NCBI GenBank assembly: GCA_016214925.1 | Contig: JACRMO010000129.1 | Location: forward strand, 1-18,568 | Source of the DNA: Gammaproteobacteria bacterium | GTDB taxonomy: Bacteria; Pseudomonadota; Gammaproteobacteria; Thiohalobacterales; Thiohalobacteraceae | Length of the DNA stretch: 18,568 bases | Direction of reading: 5' to 3' | Shown here: positions 1 through 7,250 of the stretch, piece after piece | Position numbering within the stretch: position 1 is the stretch's first letter | Layout of the letters: the number at the start of each line of letters is the position of its first letter | The notes under the pieces: generated by a model | What the model was told of the DNA's origin: nothing | Database searches by the model: none | Seen by the model: only the letters and a program-made list of their open reading frames with translations | Translations under genes and position numbers: made by a program

Positions 1-379
1 AGGCATGGTACATGTCGTCTGTAATCCAAGTACCTTGCGCGTCTGCGCGCGGTTCGGCACAGGCCGCCATCACTGCTGGAAAATTTTCATCCAGGCTGAT
101 GCGGAACCCGCCCTTGCGCAGCGTCTTGCGCAGGCTGCGGGAAATTTTCAACGCGCCGGGTCGCAGTGCCATGCGCGGGTCCGGTGACCACCACAGGATC
201 GGTTGACCCGCGCTATACCAGGGGAAGATGCCGTGCCGGTAGGCGGTGAGCAGACGTTCCGCTGAAAGATCTCCGCCCAGTGCGAGCAGTCCGTCGGGAT
301 CGCGCAATGCCAGTTCCACAGGCGGAAATGGCGCAGTCGAATCGTGGGGATCGAGCCAGTAGGGCGCGCGGCCGCTCAT
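1..379 (-). CDS. aat: Leucyl/phenylalanyl-tRNA--protein transferase, N-terminal part (cut by window edge)
   Basis: Reading leftward from ATG at 379, 126 codons are present before the window ends. Aat transfers Leu or Phe from aminoacyl-tRNA to proteins with an N-terminal Arg or Lys, marking them for ClpS/ClpAP in the N-end rule pathway; it is cytoplasmic. Seen: start MSGRAPYWLDPHD, then FPPVELALRDPDGLLALGGD, then HGIFPWYS and PILWWSPDPRM, the typical N-terminal blocks of the family. About half of the usual 230-250 residues are here. The upstream minus-strand neighbour is the FemAB-like gene with trxB behind it, and trxB next to aat is a known gammaproteobacterial arrangement. ate, infA and clpA would be expected to follow outside the window (inference). 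The identification is secure. Confidence 0.95.
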   Translation of the reverse strand, partial: MSGRAPYWLDPHDSTAPFPPVELALRDPDGLLALGGDLSAERLLTAYRHGIFPWYSAGQPILWWSPDPRMALRPGALKISRSLRKTLRKGGFRISLDENFPAVMAACAEPRADAQGTWITDDMYHA

Positions 380-421
380 TGTTTATTCCGCCTGCTCGGA
401 CAAGTCCTGCGCGGGCTGACC

Positions 422-453
422 GCAAGGGGAGAGAATCCTTTCTCTCCCCTTGC
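422..453. repeat. Perfect 14-bp inverted repeat (hairpin) between the FemAB-like gene and aat
   Basis: GCAAGGGGAGAGAA at 422-435 is exactly complementary to 440-453, with a four-base loop. It sits in the roughly 200-base gap 380-582 upstream of aat. There is no T-tract on either side, so it is not a standard intrinsic terminator. Its CTCTCCCC core resembles the arms of the repeats at 7167-7315. I see nothing else in the gap. Confidence 0.7.
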
Positions 454-582
454 AACCCCTCATCGGCAAGGATGTCGTTCCGACATTATTCCGATTGGAT
501 TTCTTCCGCATTCCCCCTTGGCAATTCCCCAAGTATAAGGAAGATGCAGGTGGAATTGATCTCTCAGGGTGACTGATGTGAA

Positions 583-1713
583 TCATTTGCGATAGGGCAC
601 ATGTTCGTGCAATTCGTCGGTGTAATCGCTCATGGCGCGTTCCTCGCGTTGCGCATGGTCCGCGATGGCGACACGGAAGCGCTCGTCGGCGATCCAGTGC
701 GCCGACCAGGTCGCTGTTGGCACGAAACCGCGGCTGATCTTGTGTTCGCCTTGTGCGCCGGGCTCGAACAGTTTGAGTCCATGGCGGATGCAGTAGTCGA
801 TGCCCTGATAGTAACAGGCCTCGAAGTGCAGGCTGTGGTAGTCGTCGCTGCACCCCCAGTGCCGACCGTACAGCGCATCCGCTCCACGCAGATTGATGGC
901 GCAGGCGACGGGTTGATTAACCGCATAGGCGAACACCAAGACGACCCGTTCGCCCATCGTTCGTCCGATCTCGCGAAAGAATTCCAGACTCAACGTGGCC
1001 ATGCCGGATTTGCGGTCGAAGGTCGAGGCGTAGAAGGCATGTGCCGTCCGCCATTCTTCGTCGCTGGCCTCGTGGCCATGTACCACACGCAGTTCGATGT
1101 CCTGTTCGACCACCCGTCGACGCTCGCGCTTGAGCTTCTTGCGCTTCTCCGCGGTGAAGGTGTCGAGGAAATCCTGGAAGTCGCGGTAGCCCTGATTGTG
1201 CCAGTGGAACTGCACGCCCTTGCGCAGCAACAGTCCGCGCGCCTGCAAGCGTGCGGTATCGGCGGCGTCGGTGAACAGCCAGTGCAGCGAGGACAACTGC
1301 AATTCGCGGCACAACTCCAGCGCGCCGTCGATCAGTAGATTGCTCACCTGCTCGGCATCGGTATCCGGATGCAGCAACAAGCGCGGCCCGGTGGCGGGCG
1401 TGTAGGGAATGGCGACAACAGCCTTCGGGTAATAGCGCAGGCCGGCGCGTTGATAGGCATCGGCCCAGGCCCAATCGAACACCAGTTCGCCGTAGGAATT
1501 GTCCTTGAGGTACAGCGGCACCGCACCGACCAGCCGCTCGTGGTCGTACACCGCCAAATGCCGTGGCAGCCAGCCGTAGCGTTCGCCGACGCACTGATGA
1601 TGTTCCAGTGCGCTCAGGAATTCATGCGCGAGAAACGGATTGCGCTCGCCGGCCAGCGCATTCCAGTCCGCGGCCGGGATCGTATCGAGCTTATCGATGA
1701 TGCGCAGTTGCAT
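583..1713 (-). CDS. FemAB-like / GNAT-fold acyltransferase (PF04339, DUF482 family)
   Basis: A 376-residue protein if begun at ATG 1713 (MQLRIIDKLDTIPAADWNAL). The frame stays open to 1824, but residues upstream of this Met are repeat-derived and unlike the family. Seen: NPFLAHEFLSALE near the N-terminus, DWAWADAYQRAGLRYYPK, TPATGPRLL, a basic helix KRKKLKRERRRV, and the C-terminal block FEPGAQGEHKISRGFVP. Family knowledge: PF04339 proteins have the duplicated GNAT fold of Fem-type peptidoglycan aminoacyl transferases and are often annotated 'peptidogalycan biosynthesis protein', but the substrate is unknown. It lies between trxB and aat on the same strand and is probably co-transcribed. The Shine-Dalgarno at this start is weak. 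Family is certain, function is not. Confidence 0.88.
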   Translation of the reverse strand: MQLRIIDKLDTIPAADWNALAGERNPFLAHEFLSALEHHQCVGERYGWLPRHLAVYDHERLVGAVPLYLKDNSYGELVFDWAWADAYQRAGLRYYPKAVVAIPYTPATGPRLLLHPDTDAEQVSNLLIDGALELCRELQLSSLHWLFTDAADTARLQARGLLLRKGVQFHWHNQGYRDFQDFLDTFTAEKRKKLKRERRRVVEQDIELRVVHGHEASDEEWRTAHAFYASTFDRKSGMATLSLEFFREIGRTMGERVVLVFAYAVNQPVACAINLRGADALYGRHWGCSDDYHSLHFEACYYQGIDYCIRHGLKLFEPGAQGEHKISRGFVPTATWSAHWIADERFRVAIADHAQREERAMSDYTDELHEHVPYRK

Positions 1714-1742
1714 CAGGTTCGGCGCCGACTTGAGATGAACAG

Positions 1743-1836
1743 TGTAGGTTGAGTTAGGCGCGCAGCGCCGTAACCCAACATCGTCGCACAACCTCTGTCG
1801 GGTTATGCTGCGCTCTTGTGCCAAGGTGAACCCGAC
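1743..1836. repeat. Imperfect palindromic intergenic repeat, GTAGGTTGnGTTA family
   Basis: It fills the trxB to FemAB-like gap. The first hairpin, 1743-1780, pairs GTTGAGTTAGGCGC with GCGCCGTAACCCAAC (one bulge, one mismatch). The second pairs GTCGGGTT at 1797-1804 with AACCCGAC at 1829-1836. The opening TGTAGGTTG is shared with the repeat at 6405-6480, so this is a dispersed family with at least two copies in the window. It is upstream of the FemAB-like start in the transcribed sense and could act in processing or attenuation (inference). Confidence 0.65.
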
Positions 1837-1854
1837 CTGTGGATTTAGGCGGCA

Positions 1855-2817
1855 TCAGCCCTTGGCGGCCAGCGCATCCAGATAACGTTCCGCGTCCAGC
1901 GCCGCCATGCAGCCGGTGCCGGCCGAGGTGACGGCCTGACGGTAGATGTGGTCGGCGACGTCGCCGGCGGCGAACACGCCCGTTACGCTGGTCGCGGTGG
2001 CGTCGCCCTCGACGCCGCCTTTGACACGGATATAACCGTGCCGCATGTCCAACTGACCCTCGAAGATCTGCGTATTCGGCTTATGGCCGATGGCGATGAA
2101 CACGCCCATCAGCGCAACGTCCTTGGTCGAGCCATCTTTCACATTCTTGATGCGCATGCCGGTCACACCCGATTTATCACCGAGTACCTCGTCGAGCACA
2201 TGATTCCACTCGATCGTAACCTTGCCCTCCGCGACCTTCTTGAACAGCCGATCCTGCAGAATCTTTTCCGAACGTAGCGCGTCGCGGCGATGCACCAGGG
2301 TGACATGCTCGGCGATGTTGGCGAGATACAGCGCTTCTTCGACGGCGGTGTTGCCGCCGCCGATCACGGCGACATTCTGCTTGCGGTAGAAGAAGCCGTC
2401 GCAGGTCGCGCAGGCCGACACGCCCTTGCCCCGGAAGGTCTCTTCAGACGGCAGGCCGAGGTATTGCGCCGAGGCGCCGGTGGCGATGATCAGCGCATCG
2501 CAGGTATAGACACTGGAATCGCCGGTGAGCGTGAACGGGCGCTGCTTGAGATCGACAGTGTGGATGTGGTCGAACACGATCTCGCAGTCGAAGCGCGCGG
2601 TATGTTCACGCATCGCCTCCATCAGCGCCGGACCTTGCAAGTCGTGCGCGCCGCCCGGCCAGTTCTCGACCTCGGTGGTGGTCATGAGCTGACCGCCTTG
2701 TTCCATACCGGTAACCAGCACCGGTTTCAAGTTGGCGCGGGCGGCGTAAATGGCGGCGGTGTAGCCGGCCGGGCCGGAACCCAGGATCAGGAGACGGCAG
2801 TGCTTGGGGGTGCTCAT
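1855..2817 (-). CDS. trxB: Thioredoxin-disulfide reductase
   Basis: 320 residues, normal length. This cytoplasmic FAD enzyme uses NADPH to reduce thioredoxin. Seen: N-terminal FAD-binding GSGPAGYTAAIYAARANL, ENWPGG, the redox pair C136-A-T-C139 in SACATCDGFFY, the NADPH-binding GGGNTAVEEALYLA, and the C-terminal FAD motif GVFAAGDVAD. Start at ATG 2817 (MSTPKHCRLLILGSGPAG) gives the usual short lead into the dinucleotide-binding strand; GGAG lies about 11 bases upstream. It heads a minus-strand group with the FemAB-like gene and aat, and diverges from ald across a 116-base gap. All catalytic elements are present. Confidence 0.97.
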   Translation of the reverse strand: MSTPKHCRLLILGSGPAGYTAAIYAARANLKPVLVTGMEQGGQLMTTTEVENWPGGAHDLQGPALMEAMREHTARFDCEIVFDHIHTVDLKQRPFTLTGDSSVYTCDALIIATGASAQYLGLPSEETFRGKGVSACATCDGFFYRKQNVAVIGGGNTAVEEALYLANIAEHVTLVHRRDALRSEKILQDRLFKKVAEGKVTIEWNHVLDEVLGDKSGVTGMRIKNVKDGSTKDVALMGVFIAIGHKPNTQIFEGQLDMRHGYIRVKGGVEGDATATSVTGVFAAGDVADHIYRQAVTSAGTGCMAALDAERYLDALAAKG

Positions 2818-2851
2818 GTATACTCGCTCCGCTGTGCGCTATTCGGTTCGT

Positions 2852-2873
2852 CATTCCCGCGCAAGCGGGAATG
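2852..2873. repeat. Short perfect palindrome CATTCCCGC-GCAA-GCGGGAATG
   Basis: A 9-bp perfect stem with loop GCAA in the trxB/ald divergent gap. ATTCCCGCG...CGGGAAT hairpins are a well-known dispersed repeat class in proteobacterial intergenic DNA (family knowledge). It lies between the two divergent starts, so it is more likely a repeat, or possibly an operator, than a terminator. Confidence 0.6.
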
Positions 2874-2933
2874 AGCGGGTATGTCTAGGCCGGGTATCCT
2901 AGGGACTTTGACTGCGAGGGTAAAGGAGCGGTG

Positions 2934-4001
2934 ATGCGCATCGGGGTGCCGAAGGAAATTAAACCGCTGGAGGGTAGGGTTGGCCTGATCCCCGCCGCCT
3001 GTGCCGACCTCGTGCGCGCGGGCCATGCGGTGTTCGTCGAACGCGGCGCCGGTGTTCAGGCCGGTTATCCCGACGCGGCCTACAGTGCGTTGGGCGTGAT
3101 CGTTCTGCCCGACGCCGAACAACTTTATGCGCGCACCGAGCTGATCGTAAAGGTCAAAGAACCGGTCGACGGCGACCTGCGCTGGCTGCGCGCCGAGCAC
3201 ACCCTGTTCTGCTATCTGCATCTCGCGGCCAGCCGCGAACTCACCGAACATCTATTGGCCATCGGCCTGACCGGCGTGGCCTTCGAAACCGTCGAGATCA
3301 ATGGCGCGCTGCCGCTGCTCGCGCCCATGAGCGATATTGCCGGCCGACTGGCGATTCAGATCGGCGCGCATCTGTTGCACCAACCGCAGGGCGGCAAGGG
3401 CATTTTGCTCGGCGGTCTGCCGGCGGCCGAGCGCGGCAAAGTCACGGTGATCGGTGCGGGTCAGGCCGGTGGCAACGCGGCCCTCATGGCCGCGGCCATG
3501 GGCGCGCAAGTTACCGTCTTCGACCGCCAGCACGAACGCCTGGTTGCGATGCGCGCACTGGGCCCGAATGTGACCGCGTTATATCCCTATGCCGATGCCG
3601 TCGACCAGGCCGTGCGCGCGGCCGATCTGCTGGTCGGCGCCGTGCTGGTGCCCGGTGCGCGGGCGCCGCATCTGGTGAGTCATGACCAAGTGCGCGGCAT
3701 GACGCCGGGCAGTGTGATCGTCGACATCGCCGTCGACCAGGGTGGCTGCATCGAGACCACCCGCCCGACCACCTACGCCGCGCCGACCTACACGATCGAT
3801 GGCGTCGTGCACTTCTGCGTCACCAACATGCCCGGTGCCGTCCCGCGCAGCGCCGCACAGGCCCTGTCCGCGGCGATCCTGCCCTATGCCCTGAAGCTGG
3901 CGGGCGATCCGCACTGGCGCGACGATCCGGCGCTGGCGCGAGGCATCAATGTGGAGAAGGGTGCCCTTGTGCATCCGGCGGTGAAGGCGGCGTTTGCATG
4001 A
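2934..4001 (+). CDS. ald: Alanine dehydrogenase
   Basis: 355 residues from ATG 2934, which has AAAGGAG at 2922-2928 just upstream; the GTG three bases earlier is too close to that site. Ald interconverts L-alanine and pyruvate plus ammonia using NAD(H). Seen: N-terminal MRIGVPKEIKPLEGRVGL, the substrate-binding ELIVKVKEPVD and LFCYLHLAA (the family's catalytic Lys and His lie in these strands), the Rossmann motif VIGAGQAGGNAALMAAAMGAQVTVFD split over two strands, and the late block PGAVPRSAAQALSAAILPY. It is slightly shorter than the usual ~370. The gene is not part of the standard trxB-ftsK neighbourhood and may have been inserted there; base composition matches its neighbours. Confidence 0.94.
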   Translation: MRIGVPKEIKPLEGRVGLIPAACADLVRAGHAVFVERGAGVQAGYPDAAYSALGVIVLPDAEQLYARTELIVKVKEPVDGDLRWLRAEHTLFCYLHLAASRELTEHLLAIGLTGVAFETVEINGALPLLAPMSDIAGRLAIQIGAHLLHQPQGGKGILLGGLPAAERGKVTVIGAGQAGGNAALMAAAMGAQVTVFDRQHERLVAMRALGPNVTALYPYADAVDQAVRAADLLVGAVLVPGARAPHLVSHDQVRGMTPGSVIVDIAVDQGGCIETTRPTTYAAPTYTIDGVVHFCVTNMPGAVPRSAAQALSAAILPYALKLAGDPHWRDDPALARGINVEKGALVHPAVKAAFA

Positions 4002-4016
4002 GGCGATCCGAGTGGG

Positions 4017-4045
4017 TGGTCATTGGCAGCCATCACACATACAAT
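4017..4045 (+). promoter_or_regulatory. Possible sigma-70 promoter for ftsK
   Basis: TGGTCA (4017-4022) and TACAAT (4040-4045) are separated by 17 bases, placing transcription start near 4052 and the proposed ftsK TTG start at 4078. The -10 matches 5 of 6 consensus bases and the -35 matches 4 of 6. It lies just after the ald stop. This is a pattern match only. Confidence 0.3.
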
Positions 4046-4077
4046 CGCAGCACTTTTTCCAGGGCTTAGAATCTCAC

Positions 4078-6393
4078 TTGGCACAGGCACGCAAGAAAAA
4101 CCCCAACGCCGCACCGCTGCGGCATCAGGTCAGTCGCGGTGTCCGCGAAGGCGCCTTGATCGTGCTCAGCGCGATTGCCGTCTATCTGCTGGTGTCGCTG
4201 CTGAGTTACCACAACACAGACCCGGGCTGGTCGCACACCGGGCCGCGCGGTGCCGTGCATAACATCGGCGGGGTGGCAGGCGCGTGGTTCGCCGATGTCT
4301 CCCTGTATCTGTTCGGGTTCCTGGCCGTGCTGTTTCCGATCATGGTCGGTTACAGCGGCTGGCTGATCTTCCGTGGCCGTACCCAGGACGGCGACATCGA
4401 TTACCACACATTGGCCCTGCGTTGGCTGGGCTTCCTGCTGACGCTGGGCGCCGGTTGCGGGTTGGCGAGTTTGCATCTGACCATCGGTCCCGGCGTGTTG
4501 CCGCTGTCCGCCGGCGGCATCCTCGGCGATCTGATCGGCAGGGATCTGATGCACCCATTCAGCGATGTCGGCGGCACCTTGTTCCTGCTGGCGCTGTTCC
4601 TGGCCGGCATGACCCTGTTCACGGGCCTGTCGTGGCTGATGGTTATCGACCGCACCGGACGTTGGACACTGCGCTTCGTCGTCTGGGCGCGCGAACGCAT
4701 CGACGAGTTGCAGGATTACCTCGCCAGCCGGCAGCGGCGCCTGGAACGTCAGGAGGTCGTGCGCGAGGAACAGAAGAAGGTCGAGAACCGCCCCCCGCCG
4801 CGCATCGAACCGGTCGTCAAAAGGGTCGAACCCAGCGAGCGTATGGAGAAGGAGCGCCAAGTGCCGCTGTTCGAGCCGCCTTCGGATTCCGAACTGCCGC
4901 CGCTGGCCTTGCTCGATGAGGCGCGCCCCAGTGTGGGCGGTTACTCCGAGGAAGCCTTGCAGGCGATGTCGCGCCTGGTGGAGATGAAACTCGCCGACTT
5001 CGGTGTCGAGGCCGAAGTGGTCGCGGTCAGTCCCGGCCCGGTCATTACGCGCTTCGAACTGCAACCCGGTTCGGGCGTGAAGGTCAGCCAGATCAGCAAT
5101 CTCGCCAAGGATCTTGCGCGTGCGCTGTCGACCATCAGCGTGCGCGTGGTCGAGGTGATCCCCGGCAAATCCGTTATCGGTCTGGAGATTCCCAACGAGA
5201 AGCGCGAAATCGTCGCGCTGTCCGAGATCATCAAATCGCAGGATTACGAAGAGGCGAGTTCACCGCTGACGCTCGCGCTCGGCAAGGATATTTCCGGACA
5301 TCCGACCGTGGTCGATCTGGCACGCATGCCGCATCTGCTGGTCGCGGGCACCACCGGCTCGGGTAAATCCGTGGCGGTCAACGCCATGATCCTGAGTCTG
5401 CTGTACAAGACGCTGCCGTCCGACGTGCGTCTGATTATGATCGACCCGAAGATGCTGGAACTGTCGATCTACGAAGGCATCCCGCACCTGCTCACGCCGG
5501 TGGTCACCGACATGAAGGAGGCCGCCAACGCGCTGCGCTGGTGTGTCGCCGAAATGGAACGGCGTTACAAACTCATGGCCGCGCTGGGCGTGCGCAACAT
5601 CGCCAGTTACAACCGCAAGGTCAAGGACGCCGAAGACAACGGCGAGCCGATCCCCGATCCGCTCTACAAGCCGGAAGAACACCTCGACCCCACCGCGCCG
5701 CCGCCGGACCTCGTACGTCTGCCGTACATCGTCGTGCTCATCGACGAGTTGGCCGACATGATGATGGTCGTAGGCAAGAAGGTCGAAGAGTTGATTGCGC
5801 GTCTGGCGCAGAAGGCGCGTGCCTCCGGTATTCACTTGATCCTTGCCACGCAGCGGCCGTCGGTGGATGTCATCACCGGTCTCATCAAGGCGAACATCCC
5901 GACGCGCATCGCCTTCCAGGTGTCGAGCAAGATCGACTCGCGCACGATTCTCGATCAGATGGGTGCCGAGGCGCTGCTCGGTCACGGCGACATGCTCTAT
6001 CTCGCGCCGGGTACCGGTTTGCCGGTGCGCATCCACGGCGCCTTCGTCTCCGATCAGGAAGTGCATCGCGTGGTGGATCACCTCAAGGGCAATTCCTCGC
6101 CGGATTATCTCGAAGAAATTTTGCAGGGCGACACGCCCGGCGGCGAACTGCCCGGCGAAATGGGCTTCGGCGGCGGTGGCGGCGACAGCGAATCCGATCC
6201 GCTCTACGACCAGGCGGTGCGCATCGTCACGGAAAGCCGGCGTGCGTCGATCTCAGGTGTGCAGCGTCGCCTCAAGATCGGCTACAACCGCGCCGCGCGC
6301 ATGATCGAGACCATGGAAATGGCCGGCATCGTCGGCCCGCTGCAATCCAACGGCAGCCGCGAAGTGCTGGTCGCCGCGCCACCGGCGGATTGA
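4078..6393 (+). CDS. ftsK: DNA translocase FtsK
   Basis: Membrane-anchored divisome motor that pumps chromosomal DNA toward dif and activates XerCD. The chosen start is TTG 4078 (MAQARKKNPNAAPL..., 771 residues). The frame is open from 3994, but that would overlap ald and add residues unlike the family. Seen: about four hydrophobic segments in the first 200 residues; a short charged linker rich in E, R and P; Walker A GTTGSGKS around residue 424 with K430; Walker B VVLIDE ending near D556; LATQRPSVDVITGLIKANIPTR; and a winged-helix gamma domain near the end (RRLKIGYNRAARMIETME), which reads KOPS sequences. The linker is much shorter than in E. coli and closer to Pseudomonas-type FtsK. A glycine run precedes gamma. 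lolA follows. Confidence 0.95.
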   Translation: MAQARKKNPNAAPLRHQVSRGVREGALIVLSAIAVYLLVSLLSYHNTDPGWSHTGPRGAVHNIGGVAGAWFADVSLYLFGFLAVLFPIMVGYSGWLIFRGRTQDGDIDYHTLALRWLGFLLTLGAGCGLASLHLTIGPGVLPLSAGGILGDLIGRDLMHPFSDVGGTLFLLALFLAGMTLFTGLSWLMVIDRTGRWTLRFVVWARERIDELQDYLASRQRRLERQEVVREEQKKVENRPPPRIEPVVKRVEPSERMEKERQVPLFEPPSDSELPPLALLDEARPSVGGYSEEALQAMSRLVEMKLADFGVEAEVVAVSPGPVITRFELQPGSGVKVSQISNLAKDLARALSTISVRVVEVIPGKSVIGLEIPNEKREIVALSEIIKSQDYEEASSPLTLALGKDISGHPTVVDLARMPHLLVAGTTGSGKSVAVNAMILSLLYKTLPSDVRLIMIDPKMLELSIYEGIPHLLTPVVTDMKEAANALRWCVAEMERRYKLMAALGVRNIASYNRKVKDAEDNGEPIPDPLYKPEEHLDPTAPPPDLVRLPYIVVLIDELADMMMVVGKKVEELIARLAQKARASGIHLILATQRPSVDVITGLIKANIPTRIAFQVSSKIDSRTILDQMGAEALLGHGDMLYLAPGTGLPVRIHGAFVSDQEVHRVVDHLKGNSSPDYLEEILQGDTPGGELPGEMGFGGGGGDSESDPLYDQAVRIVTESRRASISGVQRRLKIGYNRAARMIETMEMAGIVGPLQSNGSREVLVAAPPAD

Positions 6394-6404
6394 AACAAAT
6401 GCCC

Positions 6405-6480
6405 TGTAGGTTGGGGTGAATGTACATGAACCCCAACATCGCGGATCGTTGGGGTTCGCTGCGCTCACCCCAACCTACGA
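6405..6480. repeat. Nested palindromic intergenic repeat, TGTAGGTTGGGGTGA family
   Basis: Outer arms TGTAGGTTGGGGTGA (6405-6419) and TCACCCCAACCTACGA (6465-6480) pair; inside them ATGAACCCCAAC (6426-6437) pairs with GTTGGGGTTCG starting at 6449. It fills the ftsK-lolA gap from 12 bases after the ftsK stop to just before lolA. It shares TGTAGGTTG with 1743-1780. No T-tract follows, so it is a repeat rather than a clear terminator. Confidence 0.75.
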
Positions 6481-6513
6481 GATTCGCGGAATGACATGAA
6501 GAGGTCGTTTGAA

Positions 6514-7158
6514 ATGACGAACATCGTGCGCGGACTGGCGAGCCTGCTGCTGTGGAGTCTGCTGTCCGGCGCTCACGCCGCCGATGCCGGCTCGACGTCG
6601 CTGGAACAATTCTTCACCGGCCTGCACAACTTGACGGCCAACTTCGACCAAACCATCACCGACGTGAAAGGTATCGTGACGCAGAACGCGAGCGGTAAGG
6701 TCACGATCCAGCGCCCCGGCAAATTCCGCTGGGACTACGTCACGCCCTATGAACAACTGGTGCTCGGCGACGGGCAACACTTGTGGACCTACGACGCCGA
6801 TCTGGAGCAGGCCACGGTCAAGCCGCAGAGCGATGCGCTGGCCGGCACGCCGGCCTTGCTGTTGAGTGCCGAGGAGCAACCGGGCGATCTGTTCAATATC
6901 GCGCCACTGCCCGCGCGTGATAGCGAGGATTGGTTCGAACTCACGCCGAAATCCAAAAATGGTCTCGGCGATACGCAGTTCAACCAACTGCGGCTGGGAT
7001 TCGTACACGGTACGCTGGTGGCCATGGAACTGGTCGACGCCTTCGACCAGACGACACTGATCCGCTTCAGCGATCTGAATCGCAACGGCGGCGTGTCGGC
7101 CGTGTTGTTCGATTTCACGCCGCCGGCCGGCGTGGATGTCATCGGTGAAATGCCCTGA
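6514..7158 (+). CDS. lolA: Outer-membrane lipoprotein carrier protein LolA
   Basis: Periplasmic chaperone that takes lipoproteins from LolCDE and hands them to LolB. Start ATG 6514 is preferred over ATG 6496, because AAGAGG at 6499-6504 sits nine bases upstream and the resulting 214-residue protein begins MTNIVRGLASLLLWSLLSGAHAADA, a clean Sec signal peptide cleaved near AHA. Seen: SLEQFFTGLHNLTANFDQTI, the PGKFRWDYVTPYEQLVLGDG strand pair, LWTYDADLEQATV, and a C-terminal strand TTLIRFSDLNRNGG. Length fits the family (~200). Placement between ftsK and rarA is the classical gammaproteobacterial order. The gene is intact. Confidence 0.95.
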   Translation: MTNIVRGLASLLLWSLLSGAHAADAGSTSLEQFFTGLHNLTANFDQTITDVKGIVTQNASGKVTIQRPGKFRWDYVTPYEQLVLGDGQHLWTYDADLEQATVKPQSDALAGTPALLLSAEEQPGDLFNIAPLPARDSEDWFELTPKSKNGLGDTQFNQLRLGFVHGTLVAMELVDAFDQTTLIRFSDLNRNGGVSAVLFDFTPPAGVDVIGEMP

Positions 7159-7166
7159 TCTTATCG

Positions 7167-7250
7167 CCCCTCACCCTAACCCTCTCCCCGTATCGGGGAG
7201 AGGGAATTTCTCCCTCTCCCGCTTGGGCGGGAGAGGGCTGAGGTGAGGGT
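7167..7250. repeat. Complex palindromic repeat, CCCTCACCCTAACCCTCTCCC family, complete unit
   Basis: Outer arms (from 7167, CCCCTCACCCTAACCCTCTCC; ending at 7250, GGGAGAGGGCTGAGGTGAGGG) are mutually complementary and enclose two smaller hairpins around TATC and GCTTGGGC. It begins nine bases after the lolA stop. Its right arm supplies the GTG and pseudo-Shine-Dalgarno (GAGAGG) from which the surviving rarA frame opens. Confidence 0.8.

Noticed and set aside
4066..5064. Long minus-strand open frame (332 codons) opposite ftsK, and similar long frames opposite trxB, ald, serS and the FemAB-like gene
   Set aside because: These are antisense shadows of GC-rich coding genes: arginine/alanine/glutamine-rich, no ribosome sites, no recognisable domains.
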